Positions 1-5,150 of a stretch of 5,150 nt of DNA are shown here, piece after piece. Where the stretch lies: contig CAYQFQ010000042.1 in the NCBI GenBank assembly GCA_964416925.1, forward strand, positions 1 through 5,150, read 5' to 3'. The stretch's first letter is position 1; every line of letters begins with the position of its first letter. Both the position numbers and the translations under genes were made by a program. This DNA is from CAYQFQ01 sp964416925. Lineage in GTDB: Bacteria > Patescibacteriota > Minisyncoccia > Phycocordibacterales > GWA1-40-21. The notes under the pieces are model-generated. The model ran no database searches. It had not been told where the DNA came from and saw only the letters and a program-made list of their open reading frames with translations.

Positions 1-1997
1 TTCTAGAATTTACTGCCACCATCCCCGAAAATCAGAAGGTTATTGATAAATATGCACCCAAAACTATTTATAAGTTTGGGTTGAAACAGTTTTTATCTGC
101 TGGGTATACCAAAGAAATTAACCTCGTTTCTTCTACTCTTGAGAAGAAAGAACGTATCTTACAGGTACTTATTTTTAATTGGTATAGACACGCAATTGCA
201 ATAAGAAATGATATTACTAATTTTAAACCAGTTATTCTTTTTAGAAGTAAAACAATAGAAGAGTCGAAAAAAGATTTTAAAGAATTTTTAAAACTAATTC
301 AAACTTTGAAAGTTGACGATTTCATTTTTTTAAAAAATATAGAGAATAAATTTAATGAGGGAGAAGAGATTTATGAACAAGGAAAATCTAGAGTTATTGA
401 TGTCATTAAATTTATAGAAAAAGAAAAAGTTAAACCAATAGAAATAATAGAATTTATAAAGTATAATTTTGCTGAAAGAAATTGTATTATTACAAATTCT
501 GAAACAGTGGGGTTACCCAAAAAGAAAAAAGATGAAATTCTTGAGGATGAAAATTACTTATTAAATAATCTAGAAGATAAAAATAATCATATTAGAGCAA
601 TCTTTACTGTTAATAGATTGACAGAGGGATGGGATGTATTAAATCTTTTTGATATAGTGCGTTTGTATAAAGGAAGAGATGAAGGTAAGGGTACAAATGG
701 AGGAAGAAAAGCTGGAAGTACAACCATATCAGAAATTCAGTTGATAGGAAGAGGGGTTAGGTATTGCCCTTTTAGCTATAGGGATATCCCAAAAAACCAA
801 AGAAAATTTGATGAGGATTTAAAGAATGAGATGCGGGTTTTAGAAGAGTTGTATTATCATAGCGATTCTGACCATAGGTATATTGATGAATTAAAAAGGG
901 AGCTTAAAAATAAAGGAATGATTGATGATGGAAAAATCAAAAAGACCTTTAAACTAAAAAAAAGTTTTATTGAAAGTGATTTCTATAAAACTGTAAACGT
1001 TTGGAAAAATGAGCAAATTAGTAATCCAGAAAGAAAAAAAAGGAATCTCGTTGATATAATAAAAGATTTTGAATTTAAATTTGATTTACATAACCTCGGG
1101 ATTAAAGAACAAGAGCTTGATTTTGTTAATGATGATATAGACAAAGATAGATTGACTATAAACAAAACAGGATTAAAAACTATTACAATTAAGATAAAAG
1201 ACTTTGAAAAACATATCTTTTATAAAGCATTAAACGATAAAGCCAAAGCAGACAAATCCCTATTAAGGTTTGAATTACTTAAAGAAGAACTTAATATAGA
1301 AAGCATTGAGGATTTTAGGAATGATTTTATTGGTAATTTTAAAATACAAATTATAACCAAAGATAAAGATTTTGAAGATATCACAAATAAAGAGAAACTA
1401 AATATCCTTTCTAGATTTTTTGATGCGTTTTTATTTGAACTTAAGCTAAACATTAACCCATATAAAGGAACTGAATTTAAAGCAGGTAAATTTAGTGATT
1501 TCTTTGCGGAAGTCAAAGAAAAGAGTGTTAAAAAAGATGAGCATAGTCAGAGATTGGAAGACGAATTAAAATATGAGGATTGGTATGCCGTAGATTCATT
1601 CTATGGTACTAGTGAAGAAAAAGGGTTAATTGAATTTATAAAAGAAACGATAGGAAACTTACAAAGCAAATATAAAGAAGTCTATCTTCTAAGAAACGAG
1701 GAGCAATATAAAATATACGATTTTAAGACGGGGCAAGGTTTTCAACCAGATTTCATCCTCTTCCTAAAGGATGCACAAAAACTTTACTATCAAGTATTTA
1801 TTGAACCGAAAGGAGATAATCTTCTAGATATGGATAAATGGAAAAATGATTTTCTAAAGGAAATTACAAAAAAATACCCTAAAAATGTATTGAAGTTTGA
1901 AACTAAAGACTATGTTTTAATCGGGCTACCACTATTTAATGTAAATAATAATGATGAATTTAAAGGGGAATACTCCAAGATTATAGGACTTGCATAA
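1..1997 (+). CDS. Type III restriction enzyme Res subunit, 5'-truncated by the window
   Basis: This is the ATP-dependent translocase/endonuclease subunit of a type III restriction-modification system; with its Mod partner it cuts foreign DNA lacking the proper methylation. The frame is open from base 3 with no stop, so the real start and helicase motifs I, Ia and II lie upstream. The visible part is 664 residues. It begins with LEFTATI (motif III region), typical of Res proteins, followed by IYKFGLKQFLSAGYTKEI. Motif V is TEGWDVLN (fragment residues 207-214) and motif VI is QLIGRGVRY (246-254). The C-terminus carries a PD-ExK nuclease: P582-D583, then E601-P-K603 in the context QVFIEPKG. A TTG at 81 could be called as a start, but Res-like sequence continues upstream of it, so it is internal. 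No mod gene follows; it is expected upstream. The gene looks intact within the window, and its TAA lies inside the palindrome that follows. Confidence 0.93.
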   Translation, partial: LEFTATIPENQKVIDKYAPKTIYKFGLKQFLSAGYTKEINLVSSTLEKKERILQVLIFNWYRHAIAIRNDITNFKPVILFRSKTIEESKKDFKEFLKLIQTLKVDDFIFLKNIENKFNEGEEIYEQGKSRVIDVIKFIEKEKVKPIEIIEFIKYNFAERNCIITNSETVGLPKKKKDEILEDENYLLNNLEDKNNHIRAIFTVNRLTEGWDVLNLFDIVRLYKGRDEGKGTNGGRKAGSTTISEIQLIGRGVRYCPFSYRDIPKNQRKFDEDLKNEMRVLEELYYHSDSDHRYIDELKRELKNKGMIDDGKIKKTFKLKKSFIESDFYKTVNVWKNEQISNPERKKRNLVDIIKDFEFKFDLHNLGIKEQELDFVNDDIDKDRLTINKTGLKTITIKIKDFEKHIFYKALNDKAKADKSLLRFELLKEELNIESIEDFRNDFIGNFKIQIITKDKDFEDITNKEKLNILSRFFDAFLFELKLNINPYKGTEFKAGKFSDFFAEVKEKSVKKDEHSQRLEDELKYEDWYAVDSFYGTSEEKGLIEFIKETIGNLQSKYKEVYLLRNEEQYKIYDFKTGQGFQPDFILFLKDAQKLYYQVFIEPKGDNLLDMDKWKNDFLKEITKKYPKNVLKFETKDYVLIGLPLFNVNNNDEFKGEYSKIIGLA

Positions 1998-2017
1998 ATT
2001 ATACCGAAGCGTATAAT
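1990..2017 (+). promoter_or_regulatory. Putative promoter for the MerR-like gene
   Basis: A perfect TATAAT -10 box lies at 2012-2017, with a weak -35 candidate TTGCAT at 1990-1995 and a 16-bp spacer. Transcription would begin near 2024, so it would either give a leader of about 70 bases before the ATG at 2097 or an almost leaderless message from the ATG at 2025. The -10 is embedded in the right arm of the palindrome, so a protein bound there would affect this promoter directly. The -35 match is poor, and in A+T-rich DNA a chance TATAAT is possible. Confidence 0.45.
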
Positions 2018-2020
2018 TTA
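1995..2020. repeat. Perfect palindrome overlapping the res stop codon
   Basis: The arms TAAATTATAC (1995-2004) and GTATAATTTA (2011-2020) are exact reverse complements around the 6-base centre CGAAGC. The left arm starts at the res TAA stop. The palindrome puts a TATAAT on each strand (2012-2017 plus, 1998-2003 minus). There is no T-run after it and the arms are A+T-rich, so it does not look like an intrinsic terminator. It is better explained as a protein-binding dyad (operator), possibly for the MerR-like protein encoded next, since such regulators often bind dyads overlapping their own promoter. A recombinase-type site is a less likely alternative. Confidence 0.75.
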
Positions 2021-2057
2021 GGGTATGGGAGAAAAACACGTAAAACAAGACATAATC

Positions 2058-2090
2058 TACCGAAGCGAGAATTTTTTTCTTGGCCTCGGT
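2058..2090 (+). promoter_or_regulatory. Second TACCGAAGCG copy forming an imperfect leader hairpin
   Basis: TACCGAAGCG at 2058-2067 repeats 2002-2011, the core of the upstream palindrome, at a distance of 56 bp. It also starts a stem: ACCGAAGC (2059-2066) pairs with GCCTCGGT (2083-2090) with a single mismatch, across a loop containing seven T. The 3' arm includes the first bases of the weak ribosome binding site GGTGA (2088-2092), which is followed after 4 bases by the ATG at 2097. The arrangement could be a second operator half-site, an RNA hairpin limiting translation of the regulator, or both. Which of these is true cannot be told from one sequence. Confidence 0.45.
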
Positions 2091-2096
2091 GAATTT

Positions 2097-2852
2097 ATGG
2101 ACACAGAAAATAAGAACCTAGTAGAAATACGTAGCATTTTGAATAAACAAAGATATAGAATTTCTGAAACAGGTGAAAGCTATCGAGTAATAAACAATTG
2201 GGATGAAAATGGTCTTTTGCTTGATGACGACGAAAGAGGAAATGGATGGCGAAACTTTAGTATGGTAGAAATACTGTGGATACACATTCTTCGTGAATTA
2301 AGGACTCTTGGATTTTCACTAACTAAACTAAAAACTCTTCGAAATGATTTATTTTTATTCCCAAAGAATAATGGGGTTATTTTTAGAACTGACTTTCTAA
2401 CTTATTTTTTCTATCAAGTAGTTTTAAAGAAGAAAGATTGTTTACTTGTAGTAAATGTAAATGGCAATGGGTCGCTTTGCTCTAAAAATGACTACGAAGC
2501 ATCTCAATTACTAATGCCCCTCCCAGCTAGCTATGTCTTAATAAACTTAAATAAGCTTATTGCGGAGATACTTAATAAGCCCGAGCTCGGAAATAAAAAC
2601 GAAGCTTTTTTGAAGGTTGATGAAAAAGAATTGGCAATACTGTATGGTATCTCAGTTGAAGGGGTAAATGAAGTTAGAATTACTACAAAAGACAATAAAA
2701 TAAACAAGATTGAGATGAAAAAGAATTATAAGAATCCTGAGGATGCGTTTAAAAAGATACGTGAGCTTGCCAAAGATGGCCAACGCAAACGTATCTCTGT
2801 CGAAGTACAAGATGGGAAAATTGTTGCGATTGAGGAAACAAAAAAAACATAA
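2097..2852 (+). CDS. MerR-like HTH transcriptional regulator with C-terminal extension
   Basis: Predicted DNA-binding regulator of 251 residues. Residues 19-41 (RYRISETGESYRVINNWDENG...) and about 50-82 (NGWRNFSMVEILWIHILRELRTLGFSLTKLKTLR) match a MerR-type winged HTH: a first helix-turn-helix, a 'W-x-x-N-G-L-L' turn, then 'F-S-x-x-E-I-x-x-I-x-x-L-R-x-L-G-F-S-L-x-x-I' helices. The middle is unassigned. Residues 213-251 (NPEDAFKKIRELAKDGQRKR then ISVEVQDGKIVAIEETKK) form an amphipathic helix plus two strands resembling the small YezD/DUF2292 fold; this is a resemblance only. The start at 2097 is preferred because GGTGA sits 4 bases before it. An in-frame ATG at 2025 would add 24 residues that do not look MerR-like and overlap the repeated operator-like core. 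The effector is unknown. It probably controls itself or the recombination genes downstream. Confidence 0.75.
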   Translation: MDTENKNLVEIRSILNKQRYRISETGESYRVINNWDENGLLLDDDERGNGWRNFSMVEILWIHILRELRTLGFSLTKLKTLRNDLFLFPKNNGVIFRTDFLTYFFYQVVLKKKDCLLVVNVNGNGSLCSKNDYEASQLLMPLPASYVLINLNKLIAEILNKPELGNKNEAFLKVDEKELAILYGISVEGVNEVRITTKDNKINKIEMKKNYKNPEDAFKKIRELAKDGQRKRISVEVQDGKIVAIEETKKT

Positions 2853-2861
2853 AAGCGATTT

Positions 2862-2925
2862 GGCGGACTGGGAAACAGTAGCCCTTATTTCAAAGAGATA
2901 GTGCGGACTCCGAAAGAGTAGTACT
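2862..2925 (+). ncRNA. Tandem covarying hairpin motif in the leader of the integration genes
   Basis: Two copies of one structure lie 40 bp apart in the gap after the MerR-like gene. Copy 1 (2862-2883): outer stem GGC/GCC, asymmetric internal loop GG opposite A, inner stem ACTG/CAGT, loop GGAAA. Copy 2 (2900-2925): outer stem AGTGC/GTACT (one G-U pair), the same GG/A internal loop, inner stem ACTC/GAGT, loop CGAAA. The shared 19-base core, beginning GCGGACT and ending AGTAG, matches at 16 positions. Two of the three differences are the G-C to C-G swap in the closing pair of the inner stem, which preserves pairing. Conserved internal loops plus compensatory change point to RNA (or single-stranded DNA) structure under selection. 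It sits 18 bases before the ATG at 2944. I do not recognise it as a known riboswitch class. It may be a protein-binding leader element or part of a small RNA. Confidence 0.5.
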
Positions 2926-2943
2926 CTCACAAACGAAATATGA

Positions 2944-3108
2944 ATGATAACAATAGAAGAATGTCGGGAGCATCTCAAAGACACAAAATTATCAGATGCA
3001 CGCATAGAACAAACAAGAGATTACCTTTATGCACTGGGTCGAGAAATCATTAGAAAAAATATACAAAGTTATGAACGAAATATCAGAAAATCAAATAAGG
3101 GCAAATAG
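2944..3108 (+). CDS. Small helical protein of unknown function (54 aa)
   Basis: An ATG immediately after an in-frame TGA (2941-2943) opens a 54-codon gene ending at TAG 3106-3108. The product begins MITIEECREHLKDTKLSDAR and continues through RDYLYALGREIIRKNI. It resembles small accessory proteins often seen beside recombinases in mobile DNA, which share an 'EEC/EAR..L....LSDEQIE.IRD.LY.LA' pattern; this comparison is from memory. The pattern suggests two or three helices and no membrane segment. No Shine-Dalgarno sequence is visible. It overlaps the next gene by 38 bases if that gene starts at 3071, which fits coupled translation. Function is unknown; a regulatory or recombinase-accessory role is inferred only from position. 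It is easily missed because of its length and overlap. Confidence 0.62.
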   Translation: MITIEECREHLKDTKLSDARIEQTRDYLYALGREIIRKNIQSYERNIRKSNKGK

Positions 3109-3532
3109 AGAAAACGCTAAACTTGGTGGGGTTAAAACCTCTGAGGGTAAGGCTGTAAGTCGCTACAATGCCCAGAAACACGCCATTCTAAGGGAAACCT
3201 CATCAGACTATGAAAAGATAGATGTCGAATCTCTTTACAATGATTTAGCCGAGGATATTAAGCCCGAGGGTAGATTACAGGAGATAATAGTTGAAACTAT
3301 TGCTTCTAACACTATTAGACTTCAAAGAATATCTAAGGCTGAAGCTGAGGCGATAAAAGAATCTATTTCTGATAGTAAACACGAACTAAAATTTTCGGGA
3401 GAAGATTATATTCCTAATTTATCACCATTAACAGTTAGAAAATTAGATTTATATTCAAGATACCAAACCGCTACAGAGAATCGTATTTACAGAGCTTTGT
3501 TTGTTTTAAGACAATTAAAATCCTATGTCTAA
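3071..3532 (+). CDS. Conserved hypothetical protein with NRxNAK...KTxEGK...NAxKH signature
   Basis: Product of 153 residues. Its basic N-terminus (residues 10-40: RANRENAKLGGVKTSEGKAV, then SRYNAQKHAIL) matches a signature seen in many uncharacterised bacterial proteins of the form 'A-N-R-x-N-A-x-x-S-T-G-P-x-T-x-E-G-K-x-x-x-x-x-N-A-x-K-H-G-L'. The C-terminal helix (about 124-150: KLDLYSRYQTATENRIYRAL and on) also matches that family ('R-Y-E-x-x-x-x-R-x-x-Y-R-A-L-x-x-L-x-x-L'). The biochemical role is unknown to me; the positive N-terminal motif would suit nucleic acid binding. The start at 3071 puts the signature near the N-terminus as in relatives. An in-frame ATG at 3029 adds 14 residues and lengthens the overlap with the 54-aa gene; neither start has a clear ribosome binding site. 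Its last 8 bases overlap the recombinase start (ATGTCTAA), strongly suggesting co-translation with it. Confidence 0.75.
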   Translation: MNEISENQIRANRENAKLGGVKTSEGKAVSRYNAQKHAILRETSSDYEKIDVESLYNDLAEDIKPEGRLQEIIVETIASNTIRLQRISKAEAEAIKESISDSKHELKFSGEDYIPNLSPLTVRKLDLYSRYQTATENRIYRALFVLRQLKSYV

Positions 3533-5141
3533 AAATAAAAATCAAATTAAAATGGGTTCGTTTGGAAAAAAAACAGTAGAAAACCTAACTGGCAGACTTG
3601 GACTTATTTATCCACGGGTATCAAGCAAAAGACAGGAAATAGAAGGTACTGGATTACAAAGCCAAGAGGGACGATGTAAAAAGCTTTTGGATGATTTAGC
3701 AATACCTTATGAAAAGACCTTCCCCGATAGTTTTAGTGGTGGAGGAGATTTTATGAGACGTCCAGCGATGAGAGAAATGCTTGAATACATTGATGAACAT
3801 CCTCATAAAAAATACGTTGTTGTTTTTGATGACCTAAAGAGATTTGCTAGAGATGTAGAATTTCACATTAAATTAAAGTATGCATTTAAAAGTAGAGATG
3901 TAATTTTAAAATGTGCAAACCATAACTTTGATGAAAGCCCTGAAGGAGAAGCTCTGGAAATGGTTTCTGCAATCTTTAATGAACTTGAAAGAAAGCAAAA
4001 CACTAGACAAGTTATACAAAAACAAATGGCACGTCTTTGGGATGGCTATAGGGCGTTCCCTGCAGTTAAAGGTTATACAAGGGTAAAAGATGCCATTCAC
4101 AAAAAGATTGATGTTCAAAATAATTATGCTCCAATAGTCAAAGAAGCTCTTGAGGGGTTTAGCACAAAAAGATTTATTCATAAAATTGATGCGGTAAAAT
4201 TCTTACAAGAAAATGGAGTTATAAGTAAAAATCAGAATGCGGATAAGGCTATCACCACTTATGACAAAATGCTTAAAGAAGTATTTTATGCTGGTTATAT
4301 CGAATATGCTCCGTGGGAAGTTTCTAGAAGGATTGGGCGTCACGAGGCTCTTATTAGTTTATCGACGTTTGAGAAAAATCAAAAACGTTTAGAATCTAGA
4401 GTATCCACTTTTGTTCGTCAGGATATAAGAGAAGGATTTGAGCTAAGAGGTCTAGTTAATTGTTCTGATTGTGGGATAAAACTTACTGGTGCTCCTTCTA
4501 CAAGTAAGACAGGTAAAAAGCACGACTATTATAAATGCCGAAACAAACCCTGTCCTTCATACGGGAAGAGTATTAGAACCGCTGAACTACATTCACGATT
4601 TGATAATCTTCTTGAAGAAATAAAACCATTAGATGAAGTTGTAAAACTAACATTCAAAGTATTTGATGATATTTGGAAAGAAGAATTACAAAACAAAGAT
4701 AGAAATAATAAAAATTTAATCTCTAAAAAACTTGAGCTGGAAGAAGAAATCAATAAATTAGCAAGACTTGCATCAAATACAAGCAGTGAGATTATTATCA
4801 AACAATATGAAAGACAAATTGAAAACCTTGGAAATGAACTCGAAGAAATAGAGAATACGCTTTCTCTTAATTTAGACTACACCATTCCTTGTCGAACTTC
4901 ACTTGATGAGATAAGGGAAGCAATCAAAAGTCCTTATTCTGTATGGAAAAACTACGATGTATATCAAAAACAAAGGTTCTTTTCTTTTATCTTTGAAGGC
5001 AATTTAGCATATAGCAAAAATCAGGGCTTTCGAACCCCGAATTATGCTTTACCTATAAGGTTATTTGAGGAAATTAGTACCTCAATACCTGCTGATGTGG
5101 AGATGGCGGGAATCGAACCCGCGTGCAAAGAGAACTCTTAG
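3525..5141 (+). CDS. Large serine recombinase (site-specific integrase)
   Basis: Serine recombinase of 538 residues, expected to integrate and excise the element through a phosphoserine-DNA intermediate. The resolvase-type catalytic domain starts at Y29-PRVSSKRQ, with S33 the likely nucleophile, followed by LQSQEGRC, then FDDLKRFARD (about 101-110, with R106 and R109 as the expected active-site arginines) and the long helix after EGEALEMVSAIFNELERKQN. The recombinase domain follows (from WDGYRAFPAVKGYTRV, about 172, to roughly 290). The zinc ribbon is C313-x2-C316 and C338-x4-C343. A coiled coil (about 395-450, rich in Leu/Glu/Lys, ending NELEEIENTL) matches the tetramer-control arm of this family. 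The start at 3525 overlaps the upstream stop; an ATG at 3552 is possible. The last 15 residues (DVEMAGIEPACKENS) are read antisense through a tRNA-like T-arm, so the 3' end probably lies in the attachment site and would change on excision. No frameshift or missing key residue is seen. Confidence 0.94.
   Translation: MSKNKNQIKMGSFGKKTVENLTGRLGLIYPRVSSKRQEIEGTGLQSQEGRCKKLLDDLAIPYEKTFPDSFSGGGDFMRRPAMREMLEYIDEHPHKKYVVVFDDLKRFARDVEFHIKLKYAFKSRDVILKCANHNFDESPEGEALEMVSAIFNELERKQNTRQVIQKQMARLWDGYRAFPAVKGYTRVKDAIHKKIDVQNNYAPIVKEALEGFSTKRFIHKIDAVKFLQENGVISKNQNADKAITTYDKMLKEVFYAGYIEYAPWEVSRRIGRHEALISLSTFEKNQKRLESRVSTFVRQDIREGFELRGLVNCSDCGIKLTGAPSTSKTGKKHDYYKCRNKPCPSYGKSIRTAELHSRFDNLLEEIKPLDEVVKLTFKVFDDIWKEELQNKDRNNKNLISKKLELEEEINKLARLASNTSSEIIIKQYERQIENLGNELEEIENTLSLNLDYTIPCRTSLDEIREAIKSPYSVWKNYDVYQKQRFFSFIFEGNLAYSKNQGFRTPNYALPIRLFEEISTSIPADVEMAGIEPACKENS
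5095..5130. other. Predicted attachment site (attL/attR) of the integrated element
   Basis: The recombinase gene ends inside the tRNA/tmRNA-like 3' end, with the RNA gene pointing toward the element. This is the classic geometry of an element inserted at the 3' end of an RNA gene: element interior (recombinase) on the left, RNA gene body on the right. The exact crossover is not visible because the partner site lies outside the window. The lack of an encoded CCA at 5095-5097 may mark where chromosomal identity ends, or may simply reflect a genome that adds CCA after transcription. Confidence 0.5.
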
Positions 5142-5150
5142 ATAATTCTA
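5098..5150 (-). ncRNA. 3' end of a tmRNA- or tRNA-like gene, partial
   Basis: On the minus strand the T-arm GCGGG-TTCGATT-CCCGC (5122 to 5106) has a perfect 5-bp stem and the canonical 7-base TTC-G-A loop. It is followed by the 7-base acceptor strand CATCTCC (5105-5099) and discriminator A (5098). No CCA is encoded next (CAT instead). CATCTCCA would pair with GGGGATG, giving the G3-U70 pair of alanine-accepting molecules, i.e. tmRNA or tRNA-Ala. The bases 5' of the T-arm (…CTCTTTGCAC) do not fold into a standard variable loop and anticodon arm, but fit the '...TTTGGACGCGGG' style of tmRNA. The 5' part would lie beyond the window, about 300 or more bases away if tmRNA. Alternatively this is only an attachment-site fragment without an intact gene. 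Confidence 0.6.

Noticed and set aside
983..1516. Minus-strand open frames opposite the res gene (and others at 2652-3005, 3906-4181, 4529-4801)
   Set aside because: They lie antisense to strongly supported genes, have low-complexity Ser/Leu/Phe-rich products expected from A/T-rich antisense DNA, and show no recognisable motifs or start signals.
1995..2020. The palindrome as a rho-independent terminator for res
   Set aside because: The arms are A+T-rich with only one G-C pair each and no T-run follows; a weak stem like this is not expected to stop transcription.
2862..2892. Hairpin 1 plus CTTATTT as an intrinsic terminator of the MerR-like gene
   Set aside because: The stem is short and interrupted, and the T-tract is broken. 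A near-copy follows without any T-tract, so a shared structural role fits better.
2862..2925. Tandem hairpins as a known riboswitch (c-di-GMP-I, mini-ykkC/guanidine-II, glycine) or as REP elements
   Set aside because: Key conserved bases are absent: no ACGR loops as in guanidine-II, no GEMM core, no glycine-riboswitch bulges. The GTAG tetranucleotide is on the 3' rather than the 5' foot expected for REP hairpins.
2940..3053. Alternative frame starting at the ATG at 2940 (MNDNNRRMSGAS...)
   Set aside because: The product has no protein-like pattern; the overlapping frame from 2944 has a coherent helical composition and family resemblance.
5128..5139. AAGAG-AA-CTCTT palindrome as a hairpin or long variable arm of a class II tRNA
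   Set aside because: The loop would be only 2 bases, and a 5-base linker to the T-arm does not fit class II tRNAs; it may be chance or part of a tmRNA helix.
1..5150. Recoding of TGA (genetic code 25) or a CRISPR array
   Set aside because: All genes read full length without in-frame TGA, which would be common if TGA coded for glycine. No regularly spaced repeat series exists; the two hairpin copies are the only tandem repeats seen.

Overview
The window is A+T-rich bacterial DNA with all credible genes on the plus strand. It is probably the end of an integrated mobile element. Gene content and style (type III restriction subunit, MerR-like regulator, tiny accessory proteins, a large serine recombinase running into an antisense tRNA-like 3' end, almost no Shine-Dalgarno sequences) recall uncultured low-GC bacteria such as Patescibacteria/CPR. 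That assignment is an impression, not a proof. The standard bacterial code works throughout: all genes stay open without reading TGA as an amino acid, and their stops are TAA or TAG.

Layout. (1) 1-1997: most of a type III restriction subunit (Res), entering from upstream, with the later helicase motifs and a C-terminal PD-ExK nuclease. (2) 1990-2096: a compact regulatory stretch with a perfect 10-bp-arm palindrome overlapping the res stop codon, a TATAAT box, a second copy of the palindrome core (TACCGAAGCG) and an imperfect hairpin just before a weak ribosome binding site. (3) 2097-2852: a MerR-like regulator with a C-terminal extension. (4) 2853-2943: a 91-bp gap holding two tandem copies of one small hairpin motif that differ by compensatory base changes. 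(5) 2944-3108: an overlooked 54-codon gene. (6) 3071-3532: a conserved-type protein of unknown function with an N-R-x-N-A-K...K-T-x-E-G-K...N-A-x-K-H signature. (7) 3525-5141: a large serine recombinase with all expected domains. (8) 5098-5122, minus strand: the T-arm and 3' acceptor strand of a tmRNA- or tRNA-like gene, read antisense by the last codons of the recombinase.

How it fits together (inference). The recombinase probably inserted the element at the 3' end of the RNA gene lying to the right, so the element interior lies to the left. The 54-residue protein, the signature protein and the recombinase overlap one another and look like one translationally coupled integration module, with the tandem hairpins as its leader. 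The restriction enzyme is probably cargo or the neighbouring defence gene, and the MerR-like protein a local regulator. The points most worth following are the covarying tandem hairpins and the recombinase/RNA-gene overlap.
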